A DNA stretch of 64,000 nucleotides, taken from Achromobacter sp. AONIH1. Lineage in GTDB: Bacteria > Pseudomonadota > Gammaproteobacteria > Burkholderiales > Burkholderiaceae_B. The DNA is taken from positions 1,240,001 through 1,304,000 of the forward strand of contig NZ_CP026124.1 of NCBI RefSeq assembly GCF_002902905.1. The letters run 5' to 3'. The notes beneath the pieces were generated by a model. It had not been told where the DNA came from. It did no database searches and was given only the letters and a program-made list of their open reading frames with translations. The first letter of the stretch is position 1; each line of letters starts with the position of its first letter. Made by a program: the position numbers and the translations under genes. Shown here one piece after another: positions 25,593-37,447 of the stretch.

Positions 25593-26179
25593 GTTGGCGT
25601 TCCGGGGGGCGTGGCGGGCTTGGCGGCGGGCGCGGGTTCGCTGGCCGCCGGCGTGGCGGGCGCTGTGGCCTGTGCCGGCTCGGGGCCGAGGTCCAGGGCC
25701 AGATTGGGGTTCTGCGCGGGCGGCGCGATGGTGCGCGCGGGTTCGGTGGCGGGCTGAGCGGCAGGCGATCCTGCGGCAGGCGAACCTGCGGCAGGCGAAC
25801 CTGCGGCAGGCGTCGGCGCGGGCAGCGCCTCGGACGCGTCGGCGGCGGGCGCTTGCGCCGCCGGCTGGCCGTTGACCTCGCGGGCCGCTTCGTCCAGCTC
25901 GGCGCGCAGCTGCTGCACCGGTTCTTCCAGCGACGCCTGGGTTTCGTGCAGCGATTTCTGCACGCCCTGGGCCGCGGTCTCCATTTCGCTCTTGAACTTG
26001 CGCAGCTCGTCGAGCTCGATCTCGCGCTGGATGTCGGACTTCACGTCGTTGACGTAGCGCTGCGCGCGGCCCAGCAGGTGGCCGACGGTGCGGGCCACCT
26101 TGGGCAGGCGTTCGGGGCCGATGACGATCAGGGCGACGACGCCGATCACCATCAGTTCAGTGAGGCTGACATCAAACAT
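25589..26179 (-). CDS. tatB: Sec-independent protein translocase TatB
   Basis: 196 aa. Starts with the canonical TatB helix MFDVSLTELMVIGVVALIVI then GPERLP and a long amphipathic helix (residues about 25-100). The C-terminal tail is Ala/Pro-rich and contains three AAGSP-type repeats encoded by 15-bp DNA repeats; it is longer than in E. coli and likely disordered. 71 bp after tatA. Confidence 0.95.
   Translation of the reverse strand: MFDVSLTELMVIGVVALIVIGPERLPKVARTVGHLLGRAQRYVNDVKSDIQREIELDELRKFKSEMETAAQGVQKSLHETQASLEEPVQQLRAELDEAAREVNGQPAAQAPAADASEALPAPTPAAGSPAAGSPAAGSPAAQPATEPARTIAPPAQNPNLALDLGPEPAQATAPATPAASEPAPAAKPATPPGTPT
25758..25817. repeat. Four tandem 15-bp repeats within tatB
   Basis: Units of GCGGCAGGCGAACCT start at 25758, 25773, 25788 and 25803; the first and last are imperfect. 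In frame they encode the SPAAG/SPAAQ repeats of the TatB tail. A multiple of three keeps the frame, so copy number can vary without breaking the gene. Confidence 0.8.
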
Positions 26180-26250
26180 GCGATGGCCGCTCGGAAAGAA
26201 AAGCTGGGCGGGCCGGCGTGGGCGCGGCCCGGAGGGAAAGCCGCGAGGGC

Positions 26251-26481
26251 TCAGGAATTGGACTTTTCCTTGGCTTGCACGTCGATGGTCTCGCCCGAGA
26301 CGCGCTGCTGCGCGATGGGTTCGGCGGGCTTGTCACCGCCGTTGGCGTCCTTCATGCCTTCCTTGAAGCCCTTGACCGCGCCGCCCAGGTCGGACCCGAT
26401 GTTGCGCAGTTTCTTGGTGCCGAAGATCAGGGCCACGATGACCAGGACGACCAACCAATGCCAAATGCTAAAGCTACCCAT
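26251..26481 (-). CDS. tatA: Sec-independent protein translocase TatA
   Basis: 76 aa pore-forming Tat subunit. N-terminal [19 protein letters not shown] helix, the [20 protein letters not shown] hinge and amphipathic helix, then a polar tail. Normal size. Starts 15 bp after hinT and is first of tatABC; the region continues from the his operon on the same strand. Confidence 0.96.
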   Translation of the reverse strand: MGSFSIWHWLVVLVIVALIFGTKKLRNIGSDLGGAVKGFKEGMKDANGGDKPAEPIAQQRVSGETIDVQAKEKSNS

Positions 26482-26496
26482 GACGGTTTCTCCGTG

Positions 26497-26865
26497 TTAC
26501 GCAGTGGGGGCCGCGCGTCCTTTCCAGGGCCGCGCGCCGCCAAGAATGTGGAAATGCAGATGCGGGACTTCCTGGCCGCCTTCGACGCCAGAATTGATCA
26601 TGATGCGAAATCCGCCATCGGGGCCCGGGTTGCAGCCGTTCTCGGCCGCGAGCTTCGGAACCAGTGCCATCATTCTACCCAACCAGACTGCGTCCTCACC
26701 CGTAATATCCTGCATGGATATGACATGACGTCGAGGGATCAGCAAAAGATGCACCGGCGCGGCCGGATTGATGTCGTGAAAGCACAGGAAGTCTTCGTCT
26801 TCGTAGACTTTCTTGGCCGGGATCTCGCCCGCGGCGATCTTGCAGAAGATACAGTTGGCGCTCAT
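26497..26865 (-). CDS. hinT: HIT-family purine nucleoside phosphoramidase (HinT-like)
   Basis: 122 aa from the ATG at 26865; the longer open frame upstream lacks family features. MSANCIFCKIAAGEIPAKKV is the classic HinT start, and the HIT triad HLHFHILGG lies near the C-terminus. Hydrolyses nucleoside phosphoramidates. 17 bp after hisE, so cotranscribed with the his distal genes. Confidence 0.95.
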   Translation of the reverse strand: MSANCIFCKIAAGEIPAKKVYEDEDFLCFHDINPAAPVHLLLIPRRHVISMQDITGEDAVWLGRMMALVPKLAAENGCNPGPDGGFRIMINSGVEGGQEVPHLHFHILGGARPWKGRAAPTA

Positions 26866-26882
26866 TTTTCCGGTTTCCGTCT

Positions 26883-27233
26883 TCAATCCTTGGGGCGGCT
26901 GGCCTTTTCCGCCAGGCCGGACAACCCTTCGCGGCGCGCCAGCTCGGCCAGCACGTCCTCGGGGCGCAGCTTGAAATGGGTCAGCGCAACCAGGCAGTGG
27001 AACCACAGGTCGGCGGTCTCGCTGACGATGCGCTCCGGCACGCCGTCCTTGGCGGCCATGACCAGCTCGGTGGCTTCTTCGCCGATCTTCTTCAGGAAGG
27101 CGTCGGGCCCCTTGGCCAGCAGCTTGGCGGCGTAGGACGCTTGCGGATCGCCGCCATTCTCGGGGCGGCGGGTTTCCAGGGTGTCGGCGACGCGGGCGAG
27201 CACGTCGCCCGCGTTCAGTTGGGTGGCGGTCAT
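26883..27233 (-). CDS. hisE: Phosphoribosyl-ATP pyrophosphatase
   Basis: 116 aa from the ATG at 27233 (ATGA overlap with hisI). Second step of histidine synthesis. MazG-like metal site: [15 protein letters not shown] and [14 protein letters not shown]. Separate from hisI here, unlike the fused hisIE of enterobacteria. Confidence 0.95.
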   Translation of the reverse strand: MTATQLNAGDVLARVADTLETRRPENGGDPQASYAAKLLAKGPDAFLKKIGEEATELVMAAKDGVPERIVSETADLWFHCLVALTHFKLRPEDVLAELARREGLSGLAEKASRPKD

Positions 27234-27643
27234 TTGTAGATATGCTCGGGGTCTTTCAGCACCGGGTCCACGGTGATCCAGGCGGCCTCGTCGGCGCGGC
27301 CTTCCAGGCGGCGGTAGAAGCAGCTGGCGCGGCCGGTATGGCAGGCGATGCCGCCTTCCTGGTGGATCTTCAGCAGCACCACGTCGCCATCGCAATCCAG
27401 GCGCAGCTCGTGCACCTGCTGCACATGGCCGGATTCCTCGCCCTTGCGCCACAGGCGCTGGCGCGACCGCGACCAGTACACGGCGCGGCCCGTCGCGGCC
27501 GTCTCGGCCAGCGATTCGCGGTTCATCCAGGCGACCATCATGATCTGGCCGTTCTCGGCATCCTGCGCGATGGCGGGAATCAGGCCGTCCTTGTCGAACA
27601 CGACATCGGCCAGCCAGGCGGGTTCATTGCTCATGTCATTCAT
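27230..27643 (-). CDS. hisI: Phosphoribosyl-AMP cyclohydrolase
   Basis: 137 aa (alternative ATG at 27634). Third step of histidine synthesis; zinc enzyme. Motifs [49 protein letters not shown] and the zinc Cys/His region [12 protein letters not shown]. Separated from hisF by 269 bp containing a REP-like element, while its 3' end overlaps hisE. Confidence 0.95.
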   Translation of the reverse strand: MNDMSNEPAWLADVVFDKDGLIPAIAQDAENGQIMMVAWMNRESLAETAATGRAVYWSRSRQRLWRKGEESGHVQQVHELRLDCDGDVVLLKIHQEGGIACHTGRASCFYRRLEGRADEAAWITVDPVLKDPEHIYK

Positions 27644-27819
27644 CCATTGTCCTCGCGCGCCGCATGCAGCCGGCCGATCCGGCCAGCCACCGCAAGCGCC
27701 AGGGATCCATCATCTTACGGCAATACCTTGTTGCACGCGCGCCCGCCTGGTCCAAGGCGGATGGCAGCGCCCAAGCCGAATCCCGCCCGCATCCTTCCTT
27801 CGAAAGACACCCCTAACAG

Positions 27820-27912
27820 CAAGCGCTGCGCCACAAGCGGGGCAGCGCGGAGCCGGCTTTGCCGGTCCGCAGCTGCGCCCCTTGAGGGGAAGCGCGCAGC
27901 GCTCGGGGTGGG
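27820..27912. repeat. REP-like palindromic element in the hisF-hisI gap
   Basis: Three stacked palindromes: GCGGA-G-CCGGC TTT GCCGGTCCGC (27848-27870), CCCC TTGA GGGG (27878-27889) and AGCGC GCA GCGCT (27891-27903). They run to the base before the hisF stop. The phrases resemble a dispersed intergenic repeat I recall from Burkholderiales genomes; this was not searched. It splits an otherwise overlapping operon. Confidence 0.6.
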
Positions 27913-28725
27913 TCACAATCTAGTTGGGATGCCCTGCGCGGCCATGAACTGCTTGCACTCGCGCACCGTATGCTGGCCGAAGTGGAAGATGCTGGCGGCC
28001 AGCACCGCGCTGGCGCGGCCGGTGGTCACGCCGTCGGCCAGATGCTGCAGGTTGCCCACGCCGCCCGAGGCGATGACCGGCACCGGCACGGCGTCGGACA
28101 CGGCGCGGGTCAGCTCCAGGTCGAAACCGGATTTGGTGCCGTCGCGGTCCATGCTGGTCAGCAGGATCTCGCCGGCGCCGTAGGCGGCCATGCGGCGGGC
28201 CCAGGTCACGGCGTCCAGGCCGGTGGCCTTGCGGCCGCCGTGCGTGAATACTTCCCAGCGCGCCGGTTCGCCCGGCTGCGACACGCGGCGGGCGTCGATG
28301 GCCACCACCACGCATTGCGAGCCATGGTAGTCGGACGCCGCGCGCACCAGTTCCGGGTTGGCCACGGCGGCGCTGTTGATGCTGATCTTGTCGGCGCCGG
28401 CGTTGAGCAGGCGCTGGATGTCGGACACCTGGCGCACGCCGCCGCCCACGGTCAGCGGGATGAAGACCTGCGAGGCCACCTGCTCGATGATGGGCAGGAT
28501 CAGGTCGCGGCCGTCGCTGGTGGCGGTGATGTCCAGGAAGGTGAGTTCGTCGGCGCCCTGCTCGTTGTAGCGGCGGGCGATCTCGACGGGGTCGCCCGCG
28601 TCGGTCAGGTTGACGAAGTTCACGCCCTTGACGACACGGCCGGCCGTGACGTCAAGGCAGGGAATGATGCGGCGGGTCAGCGCGCTCTGCGCGGGCGCAC
28701 CGCCCTGCGTGCCGGAAGTGGTCAT
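27913..28725 (-). CDS. hisF: Imidazole glycerol phosphate synthase, cyclase subunit
   Basis: 270 aa from the ATG at 28725 (4-bp overlap with hisA). (beta-alpha)8 barrel that forms the imidazole ring using ammonia from His[21 protein letters not shown] contains the catalytic Asp; the second Asp is in [15 protein letters not shown]; phosphate loops are GGGVRQVSD and ASGGVG. The C-terminal AAQGIPTRL is standard, so the adjoining repeat has not damaged the protein. Confidence 0.97.
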   Translation of the reverse strand: MTTSGTQGGAPAQSALTRRIIPCLDVTAGRVVKGVNFVNLTDAGDPVEIARRYNEQGADELTFLDITATSDGRDLILPIIEQVASQVFIPLTVGGGVRQVSDIQRLLNAGADKISINSAAVANPELVRAASDYHGSQCVVVAIDARRVSQPGEPARWEVFTHGGRKATGLDAVTWARRMAAYGAGEILLTSMDRDGTKSGFDLELTRAVSDAVPVPVIASGGVGNLQHLADGVTTGRASAVLAASIFHFGQHTVRECKQFMAAQGIPTRL

Positions 28726-29462
28726 TTGGACAGCTCGTCGGCGCGCGCCTGGGCGGCCTGGAAGTCCAGCGTGCCTTCGTAGATGCTGCGGCCCAGGATG
28801 GCGCCTTCGACGCCCTCTTCCTCGACCGCGCACAGCGCCTCGATGTCCTGGATGCCGGCGATGCCGCCCGAGGCGTACACCGGGATGCGCACGTGCTGCG
28901 CCAGGCGCACCGTGGCGTCGACGTTCACGCCCGAGAGCATGCCGTCGCGGCCGATGTCGGTGTAGATGATGGCTTCGCAGCCGTAGTCCTCGAACTTCTT
29001 GGCCAGGTCCAGCACGTCGTGGCGCGTCAGCTTGCTCCAGCCGTCGGTGGCGATCTTGCCGTCGCGCGCGTCCAGGCCGACGATGATCTGGCCGGGGAAG
29101 GCGCCGCAGGCGTCATGCAGGAAGCCGGGGTTCTTGACGGCGGCCGTGCCGATGATGACGTAGGAAATGCCGGCGTCGAGGTAGCGCTCGATGGTGTCGA
29201 GATCGCGGATGCCGCCGCCGATCTGGACCGGCATCTCGTCGCCCACGGCATCCAGGATGGCCTTGATGGGGACTTCATTGCGGGGCTTGCCCGCGACCGC
29301 GCCGTTCAGGTCGACCAGGTGCAGGCGGCGCGCGCCCTGTTCGAGCCAGCGGGAGGCCATGGCGGCGGGGTCTTCGGAGAACACCGTTGCATCGTCCAGG
29401 TCGCCCTGGCGCAGGCGCACGCAGCGCCCGTCTTTGAGATCGATGGCGGGGATCAGCAGCAT
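28722..29462 (-). CDS. hisA: ProFAR isomerase (phosphoribosylformimino-AICAR-P isomerase)
   Basis: 246 aa barrel enzyme, fourth step. [20 protein letters not shown] with the catalytic Asp, [23 protein letters not shown], the second Asp in [12 protein letters not shown] and ASGGIAG. 53 bp after hisH and overlapping hisF by 4 bp. Confidence 0.97.
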   Translation of the reverse strand: MLLIPAIDLKDGRCVRLRQGDLDDATVFSEDPAAMASRWLEQGARRLHLVDLNGAVAGKPRNEVPIKAILDAVGDEMPVQIGGGIRDLDTIERYLDAGISYVIIGTAAVKNPGFLHDACGAFPGQIIVGLDARDGKIATDGWSKLTRHDVLDLAKKFEDYGCEAIIYTDIGRDGMLSGVNVDATVRLAQHVRIPVYASGGIAGIQDIEALCAVEEEGVEGAILGRSIYEGTLDFQAAQARADELSK

Positions 29463-29515
29463 GGTAGCGAAAGAAAAAGAGTTGAACGGGCTGGAGCGGC
29501 AGGCCTGAGCCTGGG

Positions 29516-30214
29516 TTATGGCTGCCAGTCTACAAAATTGCGATACAGGCGCAAACCGTGTTCGGCGCTCTTTTCCGGGTGGAACTGCACCGCGAAAATG
29601 TTAGCTGCCGCCACTGCGCAGGTAAAGCTGACGCCATAATCGGTTTCACCGACGGTCAGGCCGGGATCGGCGGGATCGGCGTAATAACTATGGACGAAAT
29701 AGAAGTGAGTTTCGTCCGGGATGCCGGCCCACACAGGATGAGAGCGAGTCTGGCGCACTTTGTTCCATCCCATGTGCGGCACCTTGAGCAATTCGGCGCC
29801 GGTCGGCGCGGCGCCGGCTTGGCCGGCGTCGGACGCGCAGGCCTCGCCCTCGCCCGTGACGACGGGCGCGTAGCGCGGGCCGGCGTAGCGACGCACCACG
29901 CCCGGGAAGATCCCCAGGCAGGGCGTGTCGCCTTCCTCGCTGCGGTCGAACAGCATCTGTTCGCCCACGCACACGCCCAGCAGCGGCTTGGCGCGCGCGG
30001 CGCGCTCGACCGCCTCGCGCAGGCCGGATTCGTTCAGCGTGCGCATGCAATCGGCCATGGCGCCCTGGCCGGGGAACACGACCCGGTCGGCCGCGTCGAT
30101 CTCATGGGGCTGGTTGCAGATGCGGATGTCGGCGTCGGGGGCGGCGTACCGGAGCGCGCGCGCGACGGAATGGAAGTTGCCCATCCCGTAATCGACGATG
30201 GCGATAGTGGTCAA
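29516..30214 (-). CDS. hisH: Imidazole glycerol phosphate synthase, glutaminase subunit
   Basis: 232 aa from a TTG at 30214: the family start [12 protein letters not shown] follows it directly and AGGCAGA precedes it; no in-frame ATG fits. Class I glutamine amidotransferase with triad Cys82 (GVCVGEQ), His212 and Glu214 (FHPEKS), supplying ammonia to HisF. An insertion around residues 120-140 ([18 protein letters not shown]) makes it a little longer than usual. Confidence 0.94.
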   Translation of the reverse strand: MTTIAIVDYGMGNFHSVARALRYAAPDADIRICNQPHEIDAADRVVFPGQGAMADCMRTLNESGLREAVERAARAKPLLGVCVGEQMLFDRSEEGDTPCLGIFPGVVRRYAGPRYAPVVTGEGEACASDAGQAGAAPTGAELLKVPHMGWNKVRQTRSHPVWAGIPDETHFYFVHSYYADPADPGLTVGETDYGVSFTCAVAAANIFAVQFHPEKSAEHGLRLYRNFVDWQP

Positions 30215-30251
30215 TTCTGTCTGCCTGATGCGGTGCGGAAGATCGTGGACG

Positions 30252-30839
30252 TTACAGCACGCCCTTGGTGGACGGCACGATGTCGCCCATGCGCGGGTCG
30301 ACCTCGATGGCCATGCGCAGGGCGCGGCCACAGGCCTTGAAGACCGTTTCGCACTGGTGGTGGGCATTGACGCCGCGCAGGTTGTCGATGTGCAGCGTGA
30401 TCAGGGCGTGGTTGACCAGGCCCTGGAAGAATTCGCGCGTCAGGTCCACGTCGAAGTCGCCGATGCGGGCGCGGGTGAAGGGGATGTGATATTCCAGGCC
30501 CGGGCGGCCGGAGAAGTCCACCACCACGCGCGACAGCGCCTCGTCCAGCGGCACGTAGGCGTGGCCGTAGCGGCGCAGGCCGGCCTTGTTGCCGACCGCC
30601 TTGGCGATGGCCATGCCCAGCGTGATGCCGACGTCCTCGACGGTGTGATGCGCGTCGATGTGCAGGTCGCCTTCCGCCTTGATGTCCAGGTCGATCAGGC
30701 CGTGGCGCGCGATCTGGTCCAGCATGTGATCGAGGAACGGCACGCCGGTGTCGATCGTCTGCTTGCCGGTGCCGTCCAGGTTGACGGCCACGCGGATGCG
30801 GGTTTCGTTGGTGTTGCGGGTGATCTCTGCGGTACGCAT
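30252..30839 (-). CDS. hisB: Imidazoleglycerol-phosphate dehydratase
   Basis: 195 aa, monofunctional form without the phosphatase domain of enterobacterial HisB. Manganese-binding HHTVEDVGI and [10 protein letters not shown] motifs, plus [13 protein letters not shown]. Sixth step of the pathway. 37 bp upstream of hisH. Confidence 0.97.
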   Translation of the reverse strand: MRTAEITRNTNETRIRVAVNLDGTGKQTIDTGVPFLDHMLDQIARHGLIDLDIKAEGDLHIDAHHTVEDVGITLGMAIAKAVGNKAGLRRYGHAYVPLDEALSRVVVDFSGRPGLEYHIPFTRARIGDFDVDLTREFFQGLVNHALITLHIDNLRGVNAHHQCETVFKACGRALRMAIEVDPRMGDIVPSTKGVL

Positions 30840-30851
30840 GTCGGGACTCGA

Positions 30852-31979
30852 TTAACTAAGTATTTCTTGCAGCGCGGCCAGCAGGGCGGCGTTTTCGGCG
30901 GGGGCGCCCACCGAGATGCGCAGGCAGTCCGCCAGCAGCGGGTGGGCGCCGGAGAAGTTGCGCACCAATATTTTGCGCGTTTTCAGGGCGAGATGCACGG
31001 CGTTGCCATCCATCTTGCCGGAAAAGCGGGCCAGGACGAAATTACCCGCGGAAGGGAAAACCCGCGTGCCGGGCAAGGCGGCCAGGGCGGCGGCCAGCGG
31101 GCCCCGGTCGGCGCGCAGGCGGGCGGCCTGCTCGTCCAGCACCGGCTTGTGGCGCAGCACGGCCAGCAACGCGGCCTGGGTCAGCACGTCCAGGTTGTAG
31201 GGCGGGCGCACCTTGTTCAGCTCGGCGATCCAGTCGGGGCTGCCGGCCAGGTAGCCGAAGCGCAGGCCCGCCAGTCCGATCTTGGACACGGTGCGCATGA
31301 CCACCACGTTGGGCAGATCCAGCACGCGCGGCATCCAGGTGCCGTCGGCGAAGGGCTGGTAGGCCTCGTCGATCACCACCAGGCCGGGCGCGGCGTCGAT
31401 CACGGCCTGGACCTGTTCGGCCGGCCACAGGCCGCCGGTGGGATTGTTGGGCACGGCCAGGAACACCAGCTTGGGCTGGTGCTCGCGGATGGCGGCCAGC
31501 ATGGCGGGCAGATCCAGGGACAGGTCCTCGGTCAGCGGCACGCCGACGAAGCGGGCGTGGTCGAAGCGCGCCGCCATGTCGAAATAGACGAAGGACGGCC
31601 AGGGCGACAGCACCACATCGCCGGGGGCGCAGCAGGCCTGGATGGCGATGTGGATCAGCTCGTCCGAGCCGTTGCCGAACAGCAGGCCGGCCGCGTCCGG
31701 CACGCCGAAGGCCGCGCGCACCGCCTGTTGCAGCGCGGACAGGTCGGCGCTGGGGTAGCGGTTCAGCGGCGTGTCGCGGACGGCGCGCGCGATGTCCTCG
31801 CGCACGGCCTCGGGCAGCTCGTAAGGGCATTCCATGGCGTCCAGCTTGATGCAGCCGGTCGCCTCGGCCACCGGATAGGCGGCCAGGGCGCGGACATCGG
31901 CGCGGACGGTGGCGGCGATGCGGGCGCCGGACGGGGGCATCTGGGTGTCCTTGCCGGCGGCGGTGGCCTGGCCGCTCAT
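30852..31979 (-). CDS. hisC: Histidinol-phosphate aminotransferase
   Basis: 375 aa from the ATG at 31979, overlapping hisD by 4 bp; an alternative ATG lies at 31940. Fold-type I PLP enzyme. [39 protein letters not shown] with the PLP Asp, and the Schiff-base Lys in [15 protein letters not shown]. Transamination of imidazole-acetol phosphate. Confidence 0.96.
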   Translation of the reverse strand: MSGQATAAGKDTQMPPSGARIAATVRADVRALAAYPVAEATGCIKLDAMECPYELPEAVREDIARAVRDTPLNRYPSADLSALQQAVRAAFGVPDAAGLLFGNGSDELIHIAIQACCAPGDVVLSPWPSFVYFDMAARFDHARFVGVPLTEDLSLDLPAMLAAIREHQPKLVFLAVPNNPTGGLWPAEQVQAVIDAAPGLVVIDEAYQPFADGTWMPRVLDLPNVVVMRTVSKIGLAGLRFGYLAGSPDWIAELNKVRPPYNLDVLTQAALLAVLRHKPVLDEQAARLRADRGPLAAALAALPGTRVFPSAGNFVLARFSGKMDGNAVHLALKTRKILVRNFSGAHPLLADCLRISVGAPAENAALLAALQEILS

Positions 31980-33280
31980 GGCTGGTCCAGCCGGTACTGG
32001 GCGCTGGCGGCGTGCGCCTGCAGGCCCTCGCCCAGCGCCAGTTCGGCGGCGATCCGGCCCAGGGTCTGGGCGCCGTCGCGCGAGACCTGGATCAGGCTGG
32101 AGCGCTTCTGGAAGTCGTACACGCCCAGCGGCGAGGAAAAGCGCGCTGTGCGCGAGGTCGGCAGCACATGGTTGGGGCCGGCGCAGTAGTCGCCCAGCGC
32201 CTCGGAGCTGTAGCGGCCCATGAAGATCGCGCCAGCGTGGCGGATCTTGGCGGTCCACTGTTCCGGGTTCTCGGTGGAGATCTCCAGGTGTTCGGGGGCG
32301 ATGTCATTGGCGATGCGGCAGGCTTCGTCCAGGTCGCGCACCTGGATCAGCGCGCCGCGGTTGGCCAGGCTGACGCGCAGGATGTCGGCGCGCGGCATGG
32401 TCGGCAGGAGGCGCGCGATGGCGGCCTCGACCTCGGCCAGGAAGGCGGCGTCGGGACAGAGCAGGATGGATTGGGCCAGCTCGTCGTGCTCGGCTTGCGA
32501 GAACAGGTCCATGGCGATCCAGTCGGCCGGCGTCTTGCCGTCGCAGATGACCAGGATCTCGCTGGGGCCGGCGATCATGTCGATGCCGACCACGCCGAAC
32601 ACGCGGCGCTTGGCGGCGGCAACGTAGGCGTTGCCGGGGCCGACGATCTTGTCCACGGCCGGCACGGTGGCGGTGCCGTAGGCCAGCGCGCCCACGGCCT
32701 GCGCGCCGCCGATGGCGAACACGCGGTCCACACCGCTGATGGCGGCCGCCGCCAGCACGATGGGGTTGCGCGTGCCGTCGGGCGTGGGCGTGACCATGAC
32801 CAGTTCCGGCACGCCGGCGACCTTGGCCGGGATCGCGTTCATCAGCACCGACGAGGGATAGGCGGCCTTGCCGCCCGGCACGTACAGGCCGACGCGGTCC
32901 AGCGGCGTGACCTGCTGGCCCAGCAGCGTGCCGTCGGCCTCGGTGTACGTCCAGGTCTCGGCGCGCTGGCGCTCGTGATAGGCGCGCACGCGGGCGGCGG
33001 CGGCCTGCAGGGCGTCGCGTTGGGCGGCCGGCAGCGCGGCCAGCGCGGCATGCCAGTCGGCCTTGGGGATCTCCAGCGCCTGGGCGCTGCCCGCCTGCAC
33101 GCGGTCGAAACGCTGCGTGTATTCCAGCAGCGCGGCGTCGCCGCGGGCGCGCACGTCGGCCAGGATGCCGGCCGCGGCGCGGTCGATGGATTCGTCCTCG
33201 GCCGCCTCGAAGGCCAGCAGCTTGGACAGGGCGGACGCGAATCCGGGATCGCGGGAGTCGAGACGATTGATCAGGGCCAT
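31976..33280 (-). CDS. hisD: Histidinol dehydrogenase
   Basis: 434 aa zinc enzyme for the last two steps. Conserved blocks: [64 protein letters not shown] (zinc/catalytic His), and GPNHVLPTS. Starts 50 bp after hisG. Confidence 0.97.
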   Translation of the reverse strand: MALINRLDSRDPGFASALSKLLAFEAAEDESIDRAAAGILADVRARGDAALLEYTQRFDRVQAGSAQALEIPKADWHAALAALPAAQRDALQAAAARVRAYHERQRAETWTYTEADGTLLGQQVTPLDRVGLYVPGGKAAYPSSVLMNAIPAKVAGVPELVMVTPTPDGTRNPIVLAAAAISGVDRVFAIGGAQAVGALAYGTATVPAVDKIVGPGNAYVAAAKRRVFGVVGIDMIAGPSEILVICDGKTPADWIAMDLFSQAEHDELAQSILLCPDAAFLAEVEAAIARLLPTMPRADILRVSLANRGALIQVRDLDEACRIANDIAPEHLEISTENPEQWTAKIRHAGAIFMGRYSSEALGDYCAGPNHVLPTSRTARFSSPLGVYDFQKRSSLIQVSRDGAQTLGRIAAELALGEGLQAHAASAQYRLDQP

Positions 33281-33330
33281 GGCGTCATGGGGTCAGGCGA
33301 CGGCCGCCGCGCGGACGCGGCGGCCTGGGG

Positions 33331-35515
<2,185 letters not shown>

Positions 35516-35520
35516 GGACT

Positions 35521-36333
35521 TCAGTTCCTGAGTTTGTAGCCGCTGGCCAGGAGCCGCAGCGCATAGATCGAAAGCGCGAGGAACACCCCCGCCACCACCG
35601 CCAGGCTGCGCCACGGCGAGACGTCGGACACCGCGAAGAAGCCGTAGCGGAAGCCGTCGATGGTGTAGAAGATGGGGTTCCAGTGCGACACGCCTTGCCA
35701 GAAGGCGGGCAGCGTGTGGATGGAATAGAACACGCCGGACAGGAAGGTGGCCGGCATGATCAGGAAGTTCTGGAAGGCGGCGAGCTGGTCGAATTTCTCG
35801 GACCACAGGCCGGCGATCAGGCCCAGCACGCCCATGATGCCGCAGGCCAGCACGGCGAACACCGCCAGCCACAGCGGATGCGCGGGCACCAGCGAGACGA
35901 AGTAGAGCGCCACCACCCAGACGCAAATGCCAACGGCGATGCCGCGCACCACGGCGGCCAGCACGTAGGCGGCGAAGATGTCGCGGTGCGACAGCGGCGG
36001 CAGCAGCATGAACACAAGGTTGCCGGTGATGCGGCTTTGGATCAGCGACGACGACGGATTGGCGAAGGCGTTCTGCAGCATGCTCATCATCATGAGCCCG
36101 GGAATCAGGAACGCGGTGTACGGCACGCTGCCGTAGACCATGACCCGACCTTCGAGCACGTGGGCGAACACCAGCAGGTACAGCAGCGCGGTGATGACCG
36201 GTGCGGCGATGGTCTGGAAGCTGACCTTCCAGAAGCGCAGCAATTCCTTGCGCAGCAGGGTCGGAAAGCCCGAGCCCGCGTCCAGGCGGGGCTGCACCAG
36301 CGGTTGGCTGGCGGGCGCGGCGGGTTGGGTCAT
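35521..36333 (-). CDS. ABC-2 type transporter permease
   Basis: 270 aa, six helices, NodJ/DrrB-like. FPTLLRKELLRFWKVSFQTI N-terminus, ABC-2 core PATFLSGVFYSIHTLPAFWQ and C-terminal FRYGFFAVSD. Forms an exporter with the ATPase (4-bp overlap). In many proteobacteria this pair sits between the mla genes and murA; the substrate is not known. Confidence 0.92.
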   Translation of the reverse strand: MTQPAAPASQPLVQPRLDAGSGFPTLLRKELLRFWKVSFQTIAAPVITALLYLLVFAHVLEGRVMVYGSVPYTAFLIPGLMMMSMLQNAFANPSSSLIQSRITGNLVFMLLPPLSHRDIFAAYVLAAVVRGIAVGICVWVVALYFVSLVPAHPLWLAVFAVLACGIMGVLGLIAGLWSEKFDQLAAFQNFLIMPATFLSGVFYSIHTLPAFWQGVSHWNPIFYTIDGFRYGFFAVSDVSPWRSLAVVAGVFLALSIYALRLLASGYKLRN

Positions 36334-37142
36334 TGCGGGGTCCCTACGGGTTGCGGGCTGTGGACGGCGGGGGCGTCGTCCTGATGCATGATGCGCACGA
36401 AGGCGTCTTCCAGGTCCACGCCGCCCACGCGCGCCAGCAGCGCCTGGGTGGTGTCCAGCGCCACGACGCGGCCGCCCTTGAGCATGGCGATGCGGCCGCA
36501 CAGGGCCTCGGCCTCTTCCAGGTAGTGCGTGGTCAGCATGATGGTGTGGCCGGCCTTGTTCAGGCGCGAGATGAATTCCCACAGCGTGCGGCGCAGGTCC
36601 ACGTCCACGCCGGCGGTGGGCTCGTCCAGCACGATCACGGGCGGGCGGTGCACCAGCGCCTGCGCCACCAGCACGCGGCGCTTCATGCCGCCGGACAGCG
36701 CGCGCATGTTGGAGTTGGCCTTGTCGGCCAGTCCCAGGTTGAACAGGATCTCGTCGATCCAGTCGTCGTTCTTGCGCAGGCCGAAATAGCCCGACTGGAT
36801 GCGCAGCGTCTCGCGCACGGTGAAGAACGGGTCGTAGACCAGTTCCTGCGGCACCACGCCCAGCGCCCGTCGCGCCGATTTGTAGTCGGCCACGACGTCG
36901 TAGCTACAGACCGACGCGCGGCCGGAGGTGGCGTGCGCCAGGCCGGCCAGAATGGAGATCAGCGTGGTCTTGCCGGCGCCGTTGGGGCCCAGCAGGCCGA
37001 AGAACTCGCCGTGCTCGATGCGCAGGCTGACGTCGTTCAGGGCCTGGAAGCCCGGCCCGGGCGCGCGGCCGAACAGCCTGCCCAGGCCGCGCGAGCGCGG
37101 TGCATATATTTTGGATACGTTTTCGAGGCTGACTGCGGACAT
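36330..37142 (-). CDS. ABC-2 type transporter ATP-binding protein
   Basis: 270 aa from the ATG at 37142; an in-frame ATG at 37253 would overlap a candidate -10, so the shorter start is preferred. Walker A GPNGAGKT, signature LSGGMKRRVLVAQAL, Walker B VIVLDEPTAGVD, H-loop TTHYLEEAE. DrrA/NodI-type. A promoter-like -10 and GACCAG direct repeats precede it, so it probably starts a new transcription unit after the mlaC terminator. Confidence 0.93.
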   Translation of the reverse strand: MSAVSLENVSKIYAPRSRGLGRLFGRAPGPGFQALNDVSLRIEHGEFFGLLGPNGAGKTTLISILAGLAHATSGRASVCSYDVVADYKSARRALGVVPQELVYDPFFTVRETLRIQSGYFGLRKNDDWIDEILFNLGLADKANSNMRALSGGMKRRVLVAQALVHRPPVIVLDEPTAGVDVDLRRTLWEFISRLNKAGHTIMLTTHYLEEAEALCGRIAMLKGGRVVALDTTQALLARVGGVDLEDAFVRIMHQDDAPAVHSPQPVGTPQ

Positions 37143-37169
37143 GGCGGCGGGGTCGGCGGTTTGCCGGGG

Positions 37170-37207
37170 GACCAGGGGCTGACCAGGGATGACCAGAGGG
37201 GTGACCA
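37170..37207. repeat. Four spaced GACCA direct repeats upstream of the ABC ATPase gene
   Basis: GACCAGG at 37170, GACCAGG at 37181, GACCAGA at 37191 and GACCAAG at 37203: spacing 10-12 bp, about one helical turn. They sit 28 bp upstream of the ATG and downstream of the candidate -10. Could be operator half-sites. Confidence 0.35.
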
Positions 37208-37251
37208 AGTTTGCGGGCGCGCAGGAGCGTCCGGCAAAGCGCGAATCGGTC

Positions 37252-37257
37252 ATTATA
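37252..37257 (-). promoter_or_regulatory. -10 element (exact TATAAT) for the ABC-2 / ibaG / murA / his unit
   Basis: Minus strand TATAAT inside the only AT-rich stretch (TATATATAAT) of the 305-bp gap 37143-37447. No good -35 at 16-18 bp. Given the strong terminator after mlaC, a promoter here is needed for the essential gene murA. No gene is seen in the gap. Confidence 0.45.
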
Positions 37258-37387
37258 TATACGCATGGCGGCGCGACGCGCCTATGGCCACGTGGTGGAC
37301 CGGGGCGTTCCGGGCTTATGCGTCCCCTTATTGACCCATCCTGGCATTGCGCTGAAGCGCGCGGCGTCATCGCGCGGCATGGGAGCG

Positions 37388-37425
37388 AAAAAAAAGCCCG
37401 GCGCGCCGCGAGGACATGCCGGGCT
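37388..37425 (-). terminator. Rho-independent terminator of the mla operon
   Basis: 8-bp stem AGCCCGGC (37395-37402) / GCCGGGCT (37418-37425), followed on the minus strand by eight T residues. It lies 22 bp after the mlaC stop. Confidence 0.88.
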
Positions 37426-37447
37426 GGCTGAGGCCGGAGCCGGCCGC

